A stretch of DNA of 35,943 bases, from assembly GCA_003210895.1 (NCBI GenBank), contig QCUB01000012.1:1-35943 (forward strand). The letters are read 5' to 3'. Of this stretch, positions 8,623 through 16,838 are shown piece by piece. The notes under the pieces are model-generated. The model was not told where the DNA came from and did no database searches. It saw only the letters and a list, made by a program, of their open reading frames with translations. Source of the DNA: Prochlorococcus sp. AG-676-M04 (GTDB lineage Bacteria > Cyanobacteriota > Cyanobacteriia > PCC-6307 > Cyanobiaceae). Every line of letters begins with the position of its first letter. Within the stretch, counting starts at the first letter, position 1. The position numbers and the translations under genes were made by a program.

Positions 8623-9645
8623 TTAATTGTTAATAGTAGGGCATTGGGGTGAAAAAGTTTTCCAATCCCAATATGAAAAGTTAGATCGATTCCATTTAGT
8701 TCTGCACTTATCCTTTTGATAGATATACTTATAATTATATTCAGGGTTTCCTAAGAATTTAGTCTGTTTTTCTCCATTGATAGATATCTCGCCAAGTTCC
8801 GAATGTCTATTTGTATTCCTTTGAGAGCCAAGTGGGCATGAGCCATTAATCTTTAAACATTCTTTGTGATGAGGTTTCAAAAAAGTTTTATATGTAATAT
8901 ATCTTCCTTCAATATCATCAAGATCCCATTGATCTCTTAATCCAGCCTGCTGAATACCCTCTGCAACTAATTTATCATCTACATATATTTTTACGTAATT
9001 AGCAGCATCACTAACATTCCCGCTATGTTTATATTTAAATCCAGGATTATAGATATTTACTGTATCTATTTTTTGTGTTTTACCTAAATCAAACTTTATA
9101 TCCCCATTTGTTCCACAAGCCCAAACAGTACTAGGATCTTTGTCAAATGCATAATTTCTTGTCCACCTTGATCCACCTCCTACGTTAGCTCCTGTAAATC
9201 TATGAGCGTGATTATTAGCACAAGATAACCAAGATACTCCTGTTGGATAAGATTTCTTTATAAATGGTTCCTTTTTGATTATTGATGGATTTATCGTATT
9301 TATATTGCCAGATAAATGACTATAGGTATAACTTGGATTATCTTTTTTGTCTGGAATAAGACTTACTAAATTTGTTTTGATATCACCTAAGCAACTTAAG
9401 GATGATAATGGTCTAAGAGAATATCCCCTCGTTACAATAGGATTAAAAAACTCTTCAACTTCTAGATCTTTATTAATTGTGCACTCTTTCTTTATATTTA
9501 TTATTGATGTTTTTGCAGAAGCAGAATTCACTCTATGAATTAATCTTTGAAAAGATGGCATACTTATTCTCAAGAATATAGAAGTGACTAAAAGTGAAAT
9601 AATTAATTCCAACAAAGTAAATCCCTTTTCAGAATAATATTTCAT
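8623..9645 (-). CDS. Modular pilin with C-terminal discoidin (F5/8C)-like domain
   Basis: This is a 340-residue protein. The short leader ends at Gly8; the mature start is FTLLE with Glu5 and a hydrophobic helix. The pilin module has cysteines at mature positions 47 and 77, exactly as in the two neighbouring paralogues. Residues from about 150 to 292 resemble a discoidin/F5-8C beta-sandwich: AFDKDPSTVWACG, IKFDLGKTQKIDTVNIYNPG, a strand NYVKIYVDD, and a closing ELGEISING. Such domains commonly bind sugars or cell-surface polymers. A tail of about 48 residues rich in Trp, Tyr and Lys follows, with two more cysteines. It begins 11 bases after the upstream pilin gene ends. The domain call is by pattern and needs a profile search. 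Confidence 0.85.
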   Translation of the reverse strand: MKYYSEKGFTLLELIISLLVTSIFLRISMPSFQRLIHRVNSASAKTSIINIKKECTINKDLEVEEFFNPIVTRGYSLRPLSSLSCLGDIKTNLVSLIPDKKDNPSYTYSHLSGNINTINPSIIKKEPFIKKSYPTGVSWLSCANNHAHRFTGANVGGGSRWTRNYAFDKDPSTVWACGTNGDIKFDLGKTQKIDTVNIYNPGFKYKHSGNVSDAANYVKIYVDDKLVAEGIQQAGLRDQWDLDDIEGRYITYKTFLKPHHKECLKINGSCPLGSQRNTNRHSELGEISINGEKQTKFLGNPEYNYKYIYQKDKCRTKWNRSNFSYWDWKTFSPQCPTINN

Positions 9646-9656
9646 GATTTTATGAA

Positions 9657-10517
9657 TTAAAATCTAAATTGATTTGAGCATTCCGTTTTTGGGGGTACTA
9701 TATTTTGCTTCTTAAGAAAACGAGGTTTCGTATTATTACCACCTTGATCGTTATATGCAACTACTTTTATATCAAGGGGTTTTTGACTCTTACTACTTAT
9801 CATTATTTGATTACCTGAAACAGATGCCTTGATTGTATTGCCTTCATTATCAATTAATTCATCATTATTGATTTTTTCAGATATTTGTTTCCACAATTTA
9901 TCTCCCCATTTAATTTGATGGCTCTGTCTACCATCTAAATCATCATTTCTAACGCCTAACCAATAATCAGTGGCATAAGCTATATAATTCCTACCATTTA
10001 GGGTTATAGTTGCCCTATCATTTCTTCCCCACCATCCATCGAGTTCAATAATATTTTGATTTCCGTCAAAACGATCTTCTTGTTGAATAAAATTCAATTC
10101 ATTTTCATCTAACTCGCACCCAACTTGATTATTAAAAAAATCATAATAATAAAAGGGATAATCTTCTTCATTATCAGGCCTTAATACAACCAAGTTATTA
10201 TCAGAACGACCCAAGCAGCTATTTGTACTAGTTGTCTCAATTGAATAAGAATTTAAATCAACTAAAGTAAAATTTGTATTCATTTCCATGTCTCTATTGA
10301 CTTCGCATTCTTTTTTTATATTTATTAAAGCAGTTCTTGCAGCAAGTGATTTCGCTTTTCTACTTAATCTATTAAAAGAAACAAATCCAATCTGACCTAA
10401 AATCGCTGCAATAATTATTACAATAATCAATTCAATTAAAGAAAAACCTTTATTCGTAATCTTATTTTCCATAATACTTTTTGAGGATTTTCTCTTAATC
10501 TGCAATTTTAATTTCAC
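9657..10517 (-). CDS. Modular pilin with C-terminal domain of unknown type
   Basis: This 286-residue pilin-like protein has a leader ending at Gly24, then FSLIE with Glu5 and a hydrophobic helix. The pilin module is closely related to that of the lectin-type pilin, with cysteines at mature positions 47, 77 and 110. The C-terminal 150 residues include a YWLGV stretch (185-189) that recalls the YWIGL of the lectin paralogue, but the rest does not fit that fold clearly, so I leave it unnamed. The first codon of this frame is GTG at 10517. An in-frame ATG at 10472 would give a shorter, nine-residue leader like that of the next gene and is equally possible. It is the first gene of the - strand pilin run. 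Confidence 0.8.
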   Translation of the reverse strand: MKLKLQIKRKSSKSIMENKITNKGFSLIELIIVIIIAAILGQIGFVSFNRLSRKAKSLAARTALINIKKECEVNRDMEMNTNFTLVDLNSYSIETTSTNSCLGRSDNNLVVLRPDNEEDYPFYYYDFFNNQVGCELDENELNFIQQEDRFDGNQNIIELDGWWGRNDRATITLNGRNYIAYATDYWLGVRNDDLDGRQSHQIKWGDKLWKQISEKINNDELIDNEGNTIKASVSGNQIMISSKSQKPLDIKVVAYNDQGGNNTKPRFLKKQNIVPPKTECSNQFRF

Positions 10518-10684
10518 CTAAGCCATACAGTAAGTATTAAAGGAAATACTGAATCTTTAAATTAAATCATTGATTCATTTTTTTTAGAATTATAACAGTA
10601 AAAAAGTTTAAAGATAATTAATAAACAAAATATTTACCCTACAGATTCGAATTAAATTTGAATTTTACATTAGAACAATTAATC

Positions 10685-10706
10685 AAAAATTCAATATTTT
10701 TTGAAT
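10685..10706 (-). terminator. Possible weak terminator after the short TPR gene
   Basis: On the - strand, ATTCAA and TTGAAT can pair as a 6-bp stem around a 6-base AT loop, followed by a run of T. It lies about 47 bases downstream of the short TPR gene. The stem has only one G-C pair, so it may be chance in this AT-rich gap (10518-10752), where I see nothing else. Confidence 0.25.
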
Positions 10707-10752
10707 ACTTTTTTTCCAACTAAACCCATTTAAAATGAATGAATTAAAAAAA

Positions 10753-11265
10753 TTAATTTTCTTTTTCAACACCCCAAAGTGATCTTAATTCTTTTAAATC
10801 TAATTCAGTAAAGAACGAATCATCATCTGGATTTATTTTTATTGCTTCGGTAAAGTCAGATATCGCTCCTGGATAATCATCTAAATTTTGTTTTGCAATA
10901 CCTCTATTAAAATAAAAATCGCCATTATTCGGATTGATTTTTATTGCTTCAGTAAAGTCAGATATCGCTCCTGGATAATCATCTAAATTTTGTTTTGCAA
11001 TACCTCTATTAAAATAAAAATTACAATTATTTGGATTGATTTTTATTGCTTCGGTAAAATCAGATATCGCTCCTTCGTAATCTTGTGCATCTAACTTATA
11101 AACACCACGATTAATATAAAATTCTGCGCTTTCTGCATTAATTTTTTCAAGATGAGAAATAATAATTGTAGAAATTGCTAGACTGATCCCTCCTTTAACT
11201 AAAAAGGGTTGACCAATAGGCATTAAAGATAATAATGCTCCAATAAAAGCAGTTCGTTTTTTCAT
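10753..11265 (-). CDS. Short TPR-repeat protein with N-terminal export or membrane segment
   Basis: This 170-residue protein begins MKKRTAF and has hydrophobic segments to about residue 37, suggesting a signal peptide or anchor. Then come about three and a half tetratricopeptide repeats of 34 residues with the core AISDFTEAIKINP (66-78, 100-112, 134-146). TPR arrays form helical surfaces that bind other proteins. The central two units are almost identical in DNA and protein, a sign of recent duplication. It shares its start, its repeat consensus and its upstream region with the longer TPR gene next to it, so the two are paralogues. The partner is unknown. The neighbouring pilus genes suggest an envelope role, but nothing in the sequence proves it. 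Confidence 0.85.
   Translation of the reverse strand: MKKRTAFIGALLSLMPIGQPFLVKGGISLAISTIIISHLEKINAESAEFYINRGVYKLDAQDYEGAISDFTEAIKINPNNCNFYFNRGIAKQNLDDYPGAISDFTEAIKINPNNGDFYFNRGIAKQNLDDYPGAISDFTEAIKINPDDDSFFTELDLKELRSLWGVEKEN
10827..11120. repeat. Tandem 102-bp coding repeats (short TPR gene)
   Basis: The word TATCGCTCC recurs at 10861, 10963 and 11065, exactly 102 bases (34 codons) apart. The two complete units between about 10841 and 11033 differ at very few bases. The period equals one TPR motif, so these are coding repeats and not a CRISPR or satellite. Confidence 0.85.
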
Positions 11266-11280
11266 CTAAAAATTACTTTT

Positions 11281-11334
11281 AATCAATATACCAACTCTAG
11301 AGAAAACAGACTTTCTACGATTTCTCTTAAAAGA
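11281..11334 (-). promoter_or_regulatory. Conserved promoter-like cassette upstream of the short TPR gene
   Basis: This 54-base block matches the block upstream of the long TPR gene (12661-12714) at 48 positions, and both lie 15 bases before the start codon. On the - strand it contains TGG followed by TATATT (11285-11290), an extended -10. Just upstream are inverted repeat arms AGAGAAA (11299-11305) and TTTCTCT (11321-11327), separated by 15 bases. The arm spacing of 22 bases centre to centre is two helical turns, as expected for a dimeric regulator site. Promoter function and the regulator are inferred. Confidence 0.5.
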
Positions 11335-11433
11335 CTGTCAATTAGGTCAATGACAAACTCGTGACAAAGCTAAGACTTCCATTCTTTATACTTTTCTCTG
11401 TAATTAGATGAAATAATTGTAGAGAATACATTT

Positions 11434-12645
11434 TTATTGGCAATATTTTTGAAACTCTTTTCTGAATGCTTGAGGATTATTATCTATATACCAACTATCT
11501 AATTTTTTTGCTCTATTTAAATCAGAGCAACCTTCATAAAACAAATCAATGTAAATCCTTGATAAACCAAGGAAATAATAAGCATCTGCATCTTCTGGAT
11601 TGATTTTTATTACTTTTGTAAAATCAGATATCGCTCCCTCATAATCTTTTAAATAATATTTTGCAGAACCCAAATCGAAATAAACATCAGTAAACTCTGG
11701 ATCAATTTTTAATGCTTTTGTATATTCAGATATCGCTCCCTGATAATCTTCTAAATTGCTTTTTGCAAATCCACGAACGTAATAAGCATCTGCATATTCT
11801 GGATTAATTTTTAATGCTTTTGTATATTCAGATATCGCTCCCTGATAATCTTCTAAATTGCTTTTTGCAAATCCACGACCGTAATAAGCATCTGCATCCT
11901 CTGGATTGATTTTTATCGCTTTTGTAAAATCAGATATCGCTCCCTGATAATCTTCTAAAAAACCTTTTGCGAACCCACGTTCGCGATAAGCATCTGCATC
12001 CTCTGGATTGATTTTTATCGCTTTTGTAAAATCAGATTTCGCTCCTCTATCATCATCTAAATAACTTTTTGACAATCCACGTTCGCGATAAGCATCTCCA
12101 TCTTCTGGATTGATTTTTATTGCTTTTGTATAGTCAGATATCGCTCCTTTATCATCATCTAAAAAACTTTTTGACAATCCACGTTCGCGATAAGCATTCC
12201 AATCTTCTGGATTGATTATTATTGCTTTTGTAAAATCAGATATCGCTCCTTTATCATCTTCTAAAAGACTTTTCGACAATCCACGTTCGCGATAAGCATT
12301 CCAATCTTCTGGATTGATTATTATTGCTTTTGTATAATCAGATATCGCTCCTTTATCATCTTCTAAAAAACTTTTTGCAACCCCAAGTTCGCGATAAGCA
12401 TCTCCATCTTCTGGGTTGATTTCTATTGCTTTTATAAAGTCAGATATCGCTCCTTTATAATCTTCGTTATCCAACTTCTTCTTTCCACTGACATAAAAGA
12501 AATCAGCATTACGAGTCTCCGCATTAACAGGAAAAGAATATATGGATATAACGTTAGTTAAAAAAATACTAGTTCCAAAAAAAATTGTTTGCGCAAGGGG
12601 AATTAACGGAAATATTACACTAAGAAAAGCAGTTCTTTTTTTCAT
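11434..12645 (-). CDS. Long TPR-repeat protein with N-terminal export or membrane segment
   Basis: This 403-residue protein starts MKKRTAF and has a hydrophobic N-terminal region to about residue 40 ending in PVNAET, which looks like a signal peptide with a possible cleavage after NA. It then has nine 34-residue tetratricopeptide repeats of the form AISDFTKAIKINPEDADAY, preceded by a half unit, and ends in a 20-residue tail with one Cys (Cys402). It is paralogous to the short TPR gene downstream. The repeats fall into sub-groups (RERGLSKS, YGRGFAKS), suggesting stepwise expansion. TPRs mediate protein binding; the partner is unknown. It is the last gene before guaA and lies on the same strand, with a gap of 213 bases. 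Confidence 0.87.
   Translation of the reverse strand: MKKRTAFLSVIFPLIPLAQTIFFGTSIFLTNVISIYSFPVNAETRNADFFYVSGKKKLDNEDYKGAISDFIKAIEINPEDGDAYRELGVAKSFLEDDKGAISDYTKAIIINPEDWNAYRERGLSKSLLEDDKGAISDFTKAIIINPEDWNAYRERGLSKSFLDDDKGAISDYTKAIKINPEDGDAYRERGLSKSYLDDDRGAKSDFTKAIKINPEDADAYRERGFAKGFLEDYQGAISDFTKAIKINPEDADAYYGRGFAKSNLEDYQGAISEYTKALKINPEYADAYYVRGFAKSNLEDYQGAISEYTKALKIDPEFTDVYFDLGSAKYYLKDYEGAISDFTKVIKINPEDADAYYFLGLSRIYIDLFYEGCSDLNRAKKLDSWYIDNNPQAFRKEFQKYCQ
11590..12480. repeat. Tandem 102-bp coding repeats (long TPR gene)
   Basis: About nine 102-bp units, each holding the word TATCGCTCC or a close variant, encode the TPR array. Neighbouring units are more alike than distant ones, which fits expansion by unequal exchange or slippage. 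The same word marks the units of the short TPR gene. Confidence 0.82.
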
Positions 12646-12660
12646 AACAAAATGACTTTA

Positions 12661-12714
12661 AATAACTATACCAACTGTAGAGAAAATAGACTTTATACGA
12701 TTTCTCTTAAGAGA
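12661..12714 (-). promoter_or_regulatory. Conserved promoter-like cassette upstream of the long TPR gene
   Basis: Twin of the block at 11281-11334. On the - strand it carries TGG then TATAGT (12665-12670), an extended -10, with inverted arms AGAGAAA (12679-12685) and TTTCTCT (12701-12707). Here the distal arm also merges into a perfect 12-bp palindrome TCTCTTAAGAGA (12703-12714); the twin has one mismatch there. Conservation of the element and of its distance to the start codon in both copies argues for function. Confidence 0.5.
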
Positions 12715-12729
12715 CGGAGAATAAGAGCA

Positions 12730-12821
12730 ACGTAAAACCCACGTAAAACCGCCCTAGGTTTTTTCGCCCAAAAGCACTGCTATGACATAACCATCATCTT
12801 GACTATTTCTCACGTAAAACC
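12730..12821. repeat. Three direct copies of ACGTAAAACC
   Basis: The 10-mer ACGTAAAACC occurs at 12730-12739, 12741-12750 and 12812-12821, between the long TPR gene and guaA. The first two are 11 bases apart, about one helical turn, so they would face the same side of the helix. The middle copy also forms one arm of a hairpin. They lie upstream of the TPR cassette and downstream of guaA. Confidence 0.5.
12745..12764. terminator. Possible bidirectional terminator downstream of guaA
   Basis: AAAACC (12745-12750), a 6-base loop and GGTTTTTT (12757-12764) form a short hairpin with a T run on the + strand and TTTT within the stem on the - strand. It lies about 95 bases after the guaA stop. The stem has only two G-C pairs, so strength is doubtful. 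Confidence 0.3.
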
Positions 12822-12858
12822 GATTAATTTAAGTTATAACTAGGTTCTTAAAATCTGT

Positions 12859-14445
12859 TTATTCCCACTCAATAGTTCCTGGAGGTTTACTTGTAATATC
12901 AAAAACAACTCTGTTTACTTGAGCTACTTCATTGACAATTCTGTTAGAAATTCTTGCTAAAGTTTCATAAGGTATTCTTGACCAATCTGCCGTCATGCCA
13001 TCTTCGCTAGATACACATCTTAAAACTATTGGCCAAGCATAAGTTCTTTTATCTCCCATTACGCCGACAGTCTTCACAGGTATAAGAACAGCAAATGCTT
13101 GCCAAATATCATTGTAAAGACCAGCTTTTTTTATTTCATCTCTTACTATCCAATCTGCATCTCTTAAACAATTTAATTTTTCATTAGAAACTTTACCCAA
13201 AATTCTTATTGCTAATCCAGGCCCTGGGAATGGATGTCTTTTGATAATTTCATCTGGCAATCCTAAAGCACCTCCAACTTTTCTAACTTCATCTTTAAAA
13301 AGCTTTCTTAATGGTTCAACTAATTTAAATTGCAAATCTTTTGGCAACCCACCCACATTGTGATGACTTTTAATTTTTACTGCGATTCTCTCTCCTGTCT
13401 TAGGATCAACATTAGTGCCAGCACTCTCTATAACATCTGGATAAAGAGTTCCCTGTGCTAAATACTGAAAAGGGCCTAATCTATTACTCTCCTCTTCAAA
13501 AACTCTTATAAATTCTTCACCAATAATCTTACGTTTTTCTTCTGGATCAGTAATCCCATTTAATTTTTGAATAAATCTTTCCCTAGCATTGATATATTCC
13601 ACTTTAATATGAAATTTTTTATCAAAAAATTCCATTAGAAATTCAGGTTCGCCTTTTCTCATAAAACCTTGATCTATAAACATACATGTAAGATTTTTAC
13701 CGATAGCTTTATTGAGAAGAAAAGCAAGAGTTGATGAATCTACTCCTCCAGAAAGAGCAAGTAAAACCTTCTTATCACCAACTTGTTCCTTTATTCTTGG
13801 AATTGTTTCATCTAAAAAAGTTTCAGTAGTCCAATCTGCCTTACATTTAGAAATAGAATAAACAAAGTTTTTAATTACCGTCATTCCAAATTCGGAATGA
13901 ACAACTTCCGGGTGAAATTGAACACCAAATAATTGCTTTTGATTATTAGATATTGCAGCATGAAGTGTATTTTCAGTATGAGAAATCTGAATAAATCCTT
14001 CAGGTAATTTATTTATAGAATCTCCATGACTCATCCACATAATCGATTTATCTTTAACATTAGAAAGTAAATCACTTTCGCAATCAATATTGATAGGTGC
14101 TTTACCATATTCAGCTTTATTGATTGCTGGAGTTACGGTACCTCCTAATTCCTTAACCATTAATTGCATTCCGTAACATATACCCAAAACTGGAATACCT
14201 AAATTAAAAATATTAGAATCACAGTTTGGAGCATTATTTTCGTATACAGAATTTGGGCCTCCACTTAAAATAATCCCTTTAGGCTTGATATCTTGAATCT
14301 CCTTTATAGAAATAAAGTTACTTACTACAAGAGAAAATACATTTGCTTCTCTTATTCTTCTTGCAATTAATTCAGAATATTGAGATCCAAAATCTAATAT
14401 TAATATTGAAGGGTCTCTTTCTTTTTTTAGTAATATTTTACTCAT
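12859..14445 (-). CDS. guaA: GMP synthase (glutamine-hydrolysing)
   Basis: This enzyme converts XMP to GMP using ATP and ammonia released from glutamine, the last step of GMP synthesis in the cytoplasm. The 528-residue length is normal. The N-terminal class I glutamine amidotransferase domain has GICYG with catalytic Cys90, and FHPE with His178 and Glu180. The ATP pyrophosphatase domain begins at about residue 220 with SGGVDS (232-237). The C-terminal dimerisation domain ends KPPGTIEWE, as usual for GuaA. All catalytic residues are present. The ATG at 14445 gives a short N-terminal extension before DFGSQ. The gene marks the border between the variable pilus/TPR block and the core region. Confidence 0.98.
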   Translation of the reverse strand: MSKILLKKERDPSILILDFGSQYSELIARRIREANVFSLVVSNFISIKEIQDIKPKGIILSGGPNSVYENNAPNCDSNIFNLGIPVLGICYGMQLMVKELGGTVTPAINKAEYGKAPINIDCESDLLSNVKDKSIMWMSHGDSINKLPEGFIQISHTENTLHAAISNNQKQLFGVQFHPEVVHSEFGMTVIKNFVYSISKCKADWTTETFLDETIPRIKEQVGDKKVLLALSGGVDSSTLAFLLNKAIGKNLTCMFIDQGFMRKGEPEFLMEFFDKKFHIKVEYINARERFIQKLNGITDPEEKRKIIGEEFIRVFEEESNRLGPFQYLAQGTLYPDVIESAGTNVDPKTGERIAVKIKSHHNVGGLPKDLQFKLVEPLRKLFKDEVRKVGGALGLPDEIIKRHPFPGPGLAIRILGKVSNEKLNCLRDADWIVRDEIKKAGLYNDIWQAFAVLIPVKTVGVMGDKRTYAWPIVLRCVSSEDGMTADWSRIPYETLARISNRIVNEVAQVNRVVFDITSKPPGTIEWE

Positions 14446-14493
14446 GTATAAAAGTTACCTCAATTTATTTACAAAAACATAAACCACTAAAAA

Positions 14494-15612
14494 TTAGAAA
14501 TCTTTAAAAGAAGAAATATAGTCTTTACCATTTTTTCCCGACCAACGTATATTTCTTTTTCTATCAAAGATAATCGCTGCTACTTGCATTTCTGTTTTTG
14601 TATATCTATTAAGGTATTCTATAGAACGCTTTTCGACATTATCTGCAATTTTATGCCATAATTTTTCAGCCAAAGAAAAACTGAAACTTTCAAGAAGCAA
14701 CAAAGCATCTTCAAGATTATTTGCTAAAGACAATTTTTTGATTATCTCTATTGGAACTTCTTCTTTTACAGCTAAATAAACAAGAATCTCAATCCTCGCA
14801 TCAGATAAATGATTATGAGTATGAAAAATACCTCCAGCTAATTTAATTAATTTCCCGTGATAACCAAAAAGAATTACTGTTTTGACTTTTTTTATTGCAG
14901 CATCAACTAATAATGGCCCTATCCAATTTCCTACTTTAATAATAGGAAATTCCAAGTTAGAGCTTTTTGCTAAATTTAAACCATTTTCACCAATAACAAA
15001 AATAATTTCTCCACCAAATTGTTTAGCAATAATTCGCTGTAGTTGAGCTTTTGCATTTTTTAATTGATCTGGTGAAGCGCTTGAAAAGGTTTCAGCACTT
15101 GTCCCTATAATTGATAATCCTTCAACTATTCCAAATGATTGATTACTAGTTCTTTCAGCCAAAAATTTTCCATTGGGTAAGATGATTTCTAAATTAAGCT
15201 TGTATCCTTCAGGAATAATATCTATTAGATTTTCAACTAAGACTTCTTTCGCAAAATTAGAAATACAAATCTCTGATGTGTTTTTATTAATACCAACACC
15301 ATAGCCTGGAATAATACTTATTAAATCCAATGAATTCTTACTTCTCACATAAATTTTTTCTAAAGAAGCTATTGTCCATATTTCTAAATTTTGTGTTATG
15401 TCCAGATCCAAACCAGAATTAACAAAAGCAATTCCTAGGGCATGAGACTCTCCATTAATGAGTCCCGACGAATGCACCTTGATTTTGATGAGATTCTTAT
15501 CTTTAGGAATTTTAATTAATTCATAATCTTCAAATGGTAATCCTATTAATTTTTTCGCTGCTGACTTAGCAGCTCCAGTTACCCATAAAGGTAAAGAAAA
15601 TCCTTTTTTCAA
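14494..15612 (-). CDS. cbiD: Cobalt-precorrin-5B (C1)-methyltransferase
   Basis: CbiD methylates C1 of the corrin ring in the anaerobic cobalamin pathway; picocyanobacteria make pseudocobalamin this way. The 372-residue protein has the typical glycine-rich start (GFSLPLWVTGAAKSAAKKL), a central YGVGI, the GNWIGPLL segment and the conserved FGYHGKLIKLAGGIFHTHNH motif near residues 248-267, followed by SDAR. The gene lies 48 bases upstream of guaA on the same strand and may be co-transcribed with it. It is divergent from the aminotransferase gene, with a 60-base gap holding both upstream regions. No other cobalamin gene is in the window. Confidence 0.95.
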   Translation of the reverse strand: MKKGFSLPLWVTGAAKSAAKKLIGLPFEDYELIKIPKDKNLIKIKVHSSGLINGESHALGIAFVNSGLDLDITQNLEIWTIASLEKIYVRSKNSLDLISIIPGYGVGINKNTSEICISNFAKEVLVENLIDIIPEGYKLNLEIILPNGKFLAERTSNQSFGIVEGLSIIGTSAETFSSASPDQLKNAKAQLQRIIAKQFGGEIIFVIGENGLNLAKSSNLEFPIIKVGNWIGPLLVDAAIKKVKTVILFGYHGKLIKLAGGIFHTHNHLSDARIEILVYLAVKEEVPIEIIKKLSLANNLEDALLLLESFSFSLAEKLWHKIADNVEKRSIEYLNRYTKTEMQVAAIIFDRKRNIRWSGKNGKDYISSFKDF

Positions 15613-15672
15613 ATCAAGTAATTGAAAAATAATTAATGAATACTAATCTTAGAATGACTTATTACTTAAAAA

Positions 15673-16836
15673 GTGGCCATACAACAAAAATTATCATTGA
15701 TGATACCTGGTCCCACACCAGTGCCAGAAAAAGTTTTAGAAGCACTAGGAAGACATCCTATAGGGCATAGAAGCAAAGATTTTCAAGATCTTGTAGAGAT
15801 TACTACTAAAAATCTACAATGGTTACATCAAACAGAAAATGATGTTTTAACAATTACGGGCAGTGGAACTGCTGCTATGGAAGCAGGAATAATCACTACA
15901 TTAAGCAAAGGAGACAAAGTTATTTGTGGAGAAAATGGAAAATTTGGACAAAGATGGGTCAAAGTTGCAAAGGAATTTGGACTCGAAGTAATTAAAATTG
16001 ATGCAGAATGGGGAACTCCACTTGATCCAGAAAATTTCAAAACAATTTTAGAAAAAGATGATAAAAAAGAAATAAAAGCAGTTATTCTTACACATTCAGA
16101 AACCTCAACAGGAGTAATTAATGATTTAAAAACAATAAGTTCTCATATTCGCAATCACAAAAAAGCGTTATCAATTATTGACTGCGTAACAAGTATTGGA
16201 GCTTGCAATGTTCCTGTTGATGAATGGGAGCTTGATATTGTTGCTTCAGGATCTCAGAAAGGATACATGATACCCCCAGGATTAAGCTTTGTATCTATGA
16301 GTGAAAAAGCATGGAAAGCTTCAGTTGAATCTAATTTACCGAAGTTCTATTTAAATTTAAAATCATATAAAAAAAGTCTTTCAAGCAACAGCAATCCTTA
16401 TACTCCAGCAGTTAATTTGGTTTTTGCATTGGATGAATCTTTAAAAATGATGAAAGATGAAGGACTAGATACAATTTTTAAAAGACACAAAAGACATCAA
16501 TTAGCAGTCAGCGAGGCAGCCAAAACTCTAAATCTAAAATTATTTGCTGAGGAAAATCATTTGAGTCCATCAGTTACTGCAATACAAATAAAAGATGTAG
16601 ATGCAGAAAAATTTAGAAAAACTATCAAAAATAAATACGATATTTTATTAGCTGGAGGACAAGATCATTTAAAAGGAAAAATATTTAGAGTTGGTCACTT
16701 AGGATATATAAACGATAGAGATATAATTTCAGTGATATCAGCAATAGGAAATACATTAGTCGAACTAAATAAAATTTCGACTAGAGAAGTAGGTGAAGCC
16801 TTAAAGGTAGCTTCATTACAACTTAAAGAAACTTAA
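15673..16836 (+). CDS. Serine-pyruvate / alanine-glyoxylate aminotransferase (class V)
   Basis: This is a 387-residue PLP enzyme of aminotransferase class V, which moves the amino group of serine or alanine to glyoxylate or pyruvate. In cyanobacteria it would serve photorespiratory glyoxylate handling. Visible are LMIPGPTPVPE at the start, the cofactor-binding GSGTAAMEAG (63-72), Asp170 in IIDCVTS, and the PLP lysine Lys196 in GSQKGY. The start is GTG at 15673; an ATG nine codons later (15700) falls right at the conserved core, so the GTG fits the family better. The stop is 2 bases from the end of a small convergent gene. Confidence 0.93.
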   Translation: MAIQQKLSLMIPGPTPVPEKVLEALGRHPIGHRSKDFQDLVEITTKNLQWLHQTENDVLTITGSGTAAMEAGIITTLSKGDKVICGENGKFGQRWVKVAKEFGLEVIKIDAEWGTPLDPENFKTILEKDDKKEIKAVILTHSETSTGVINDLKTISSHIRNHKKALSIIDCVTSIGACNVPVDEWELDIVASGSQKGYMIPPGLSFVSMSEKAWKASVESNLPKFYLNLKSYKKSLSSNSNPYTPAVNLVFALDESLKMMKDEGLDTIFKRHKRHQLAVSEAAKTLNLKLFAEENHLSPSVTAIQIKDVDAEKFRKTIKNKYDILLAGGQDHLKGKIFRVGHLGYINDRDIISVISAIGNTLVELNKISTREVGEALKVASLQLKET

Positions 16837-16838
16837 AT

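Noticed and set aside
10529-10550. Inverted repeat upstream of the first modular pilin gene (AGTATT / AATACT)
   Set aside because: Short, AT-only apart from one pair per arm, and the pairing register is ambiguous; not strong enough to call an operator.
10827-12480. Regularly spaced repeats that could suggest a CRISPR array or satellite
   Set aside because: The 102-base period equals 34 codons and the repeats lie inside open frames encoding TPR motifs; there are no unique spacers.
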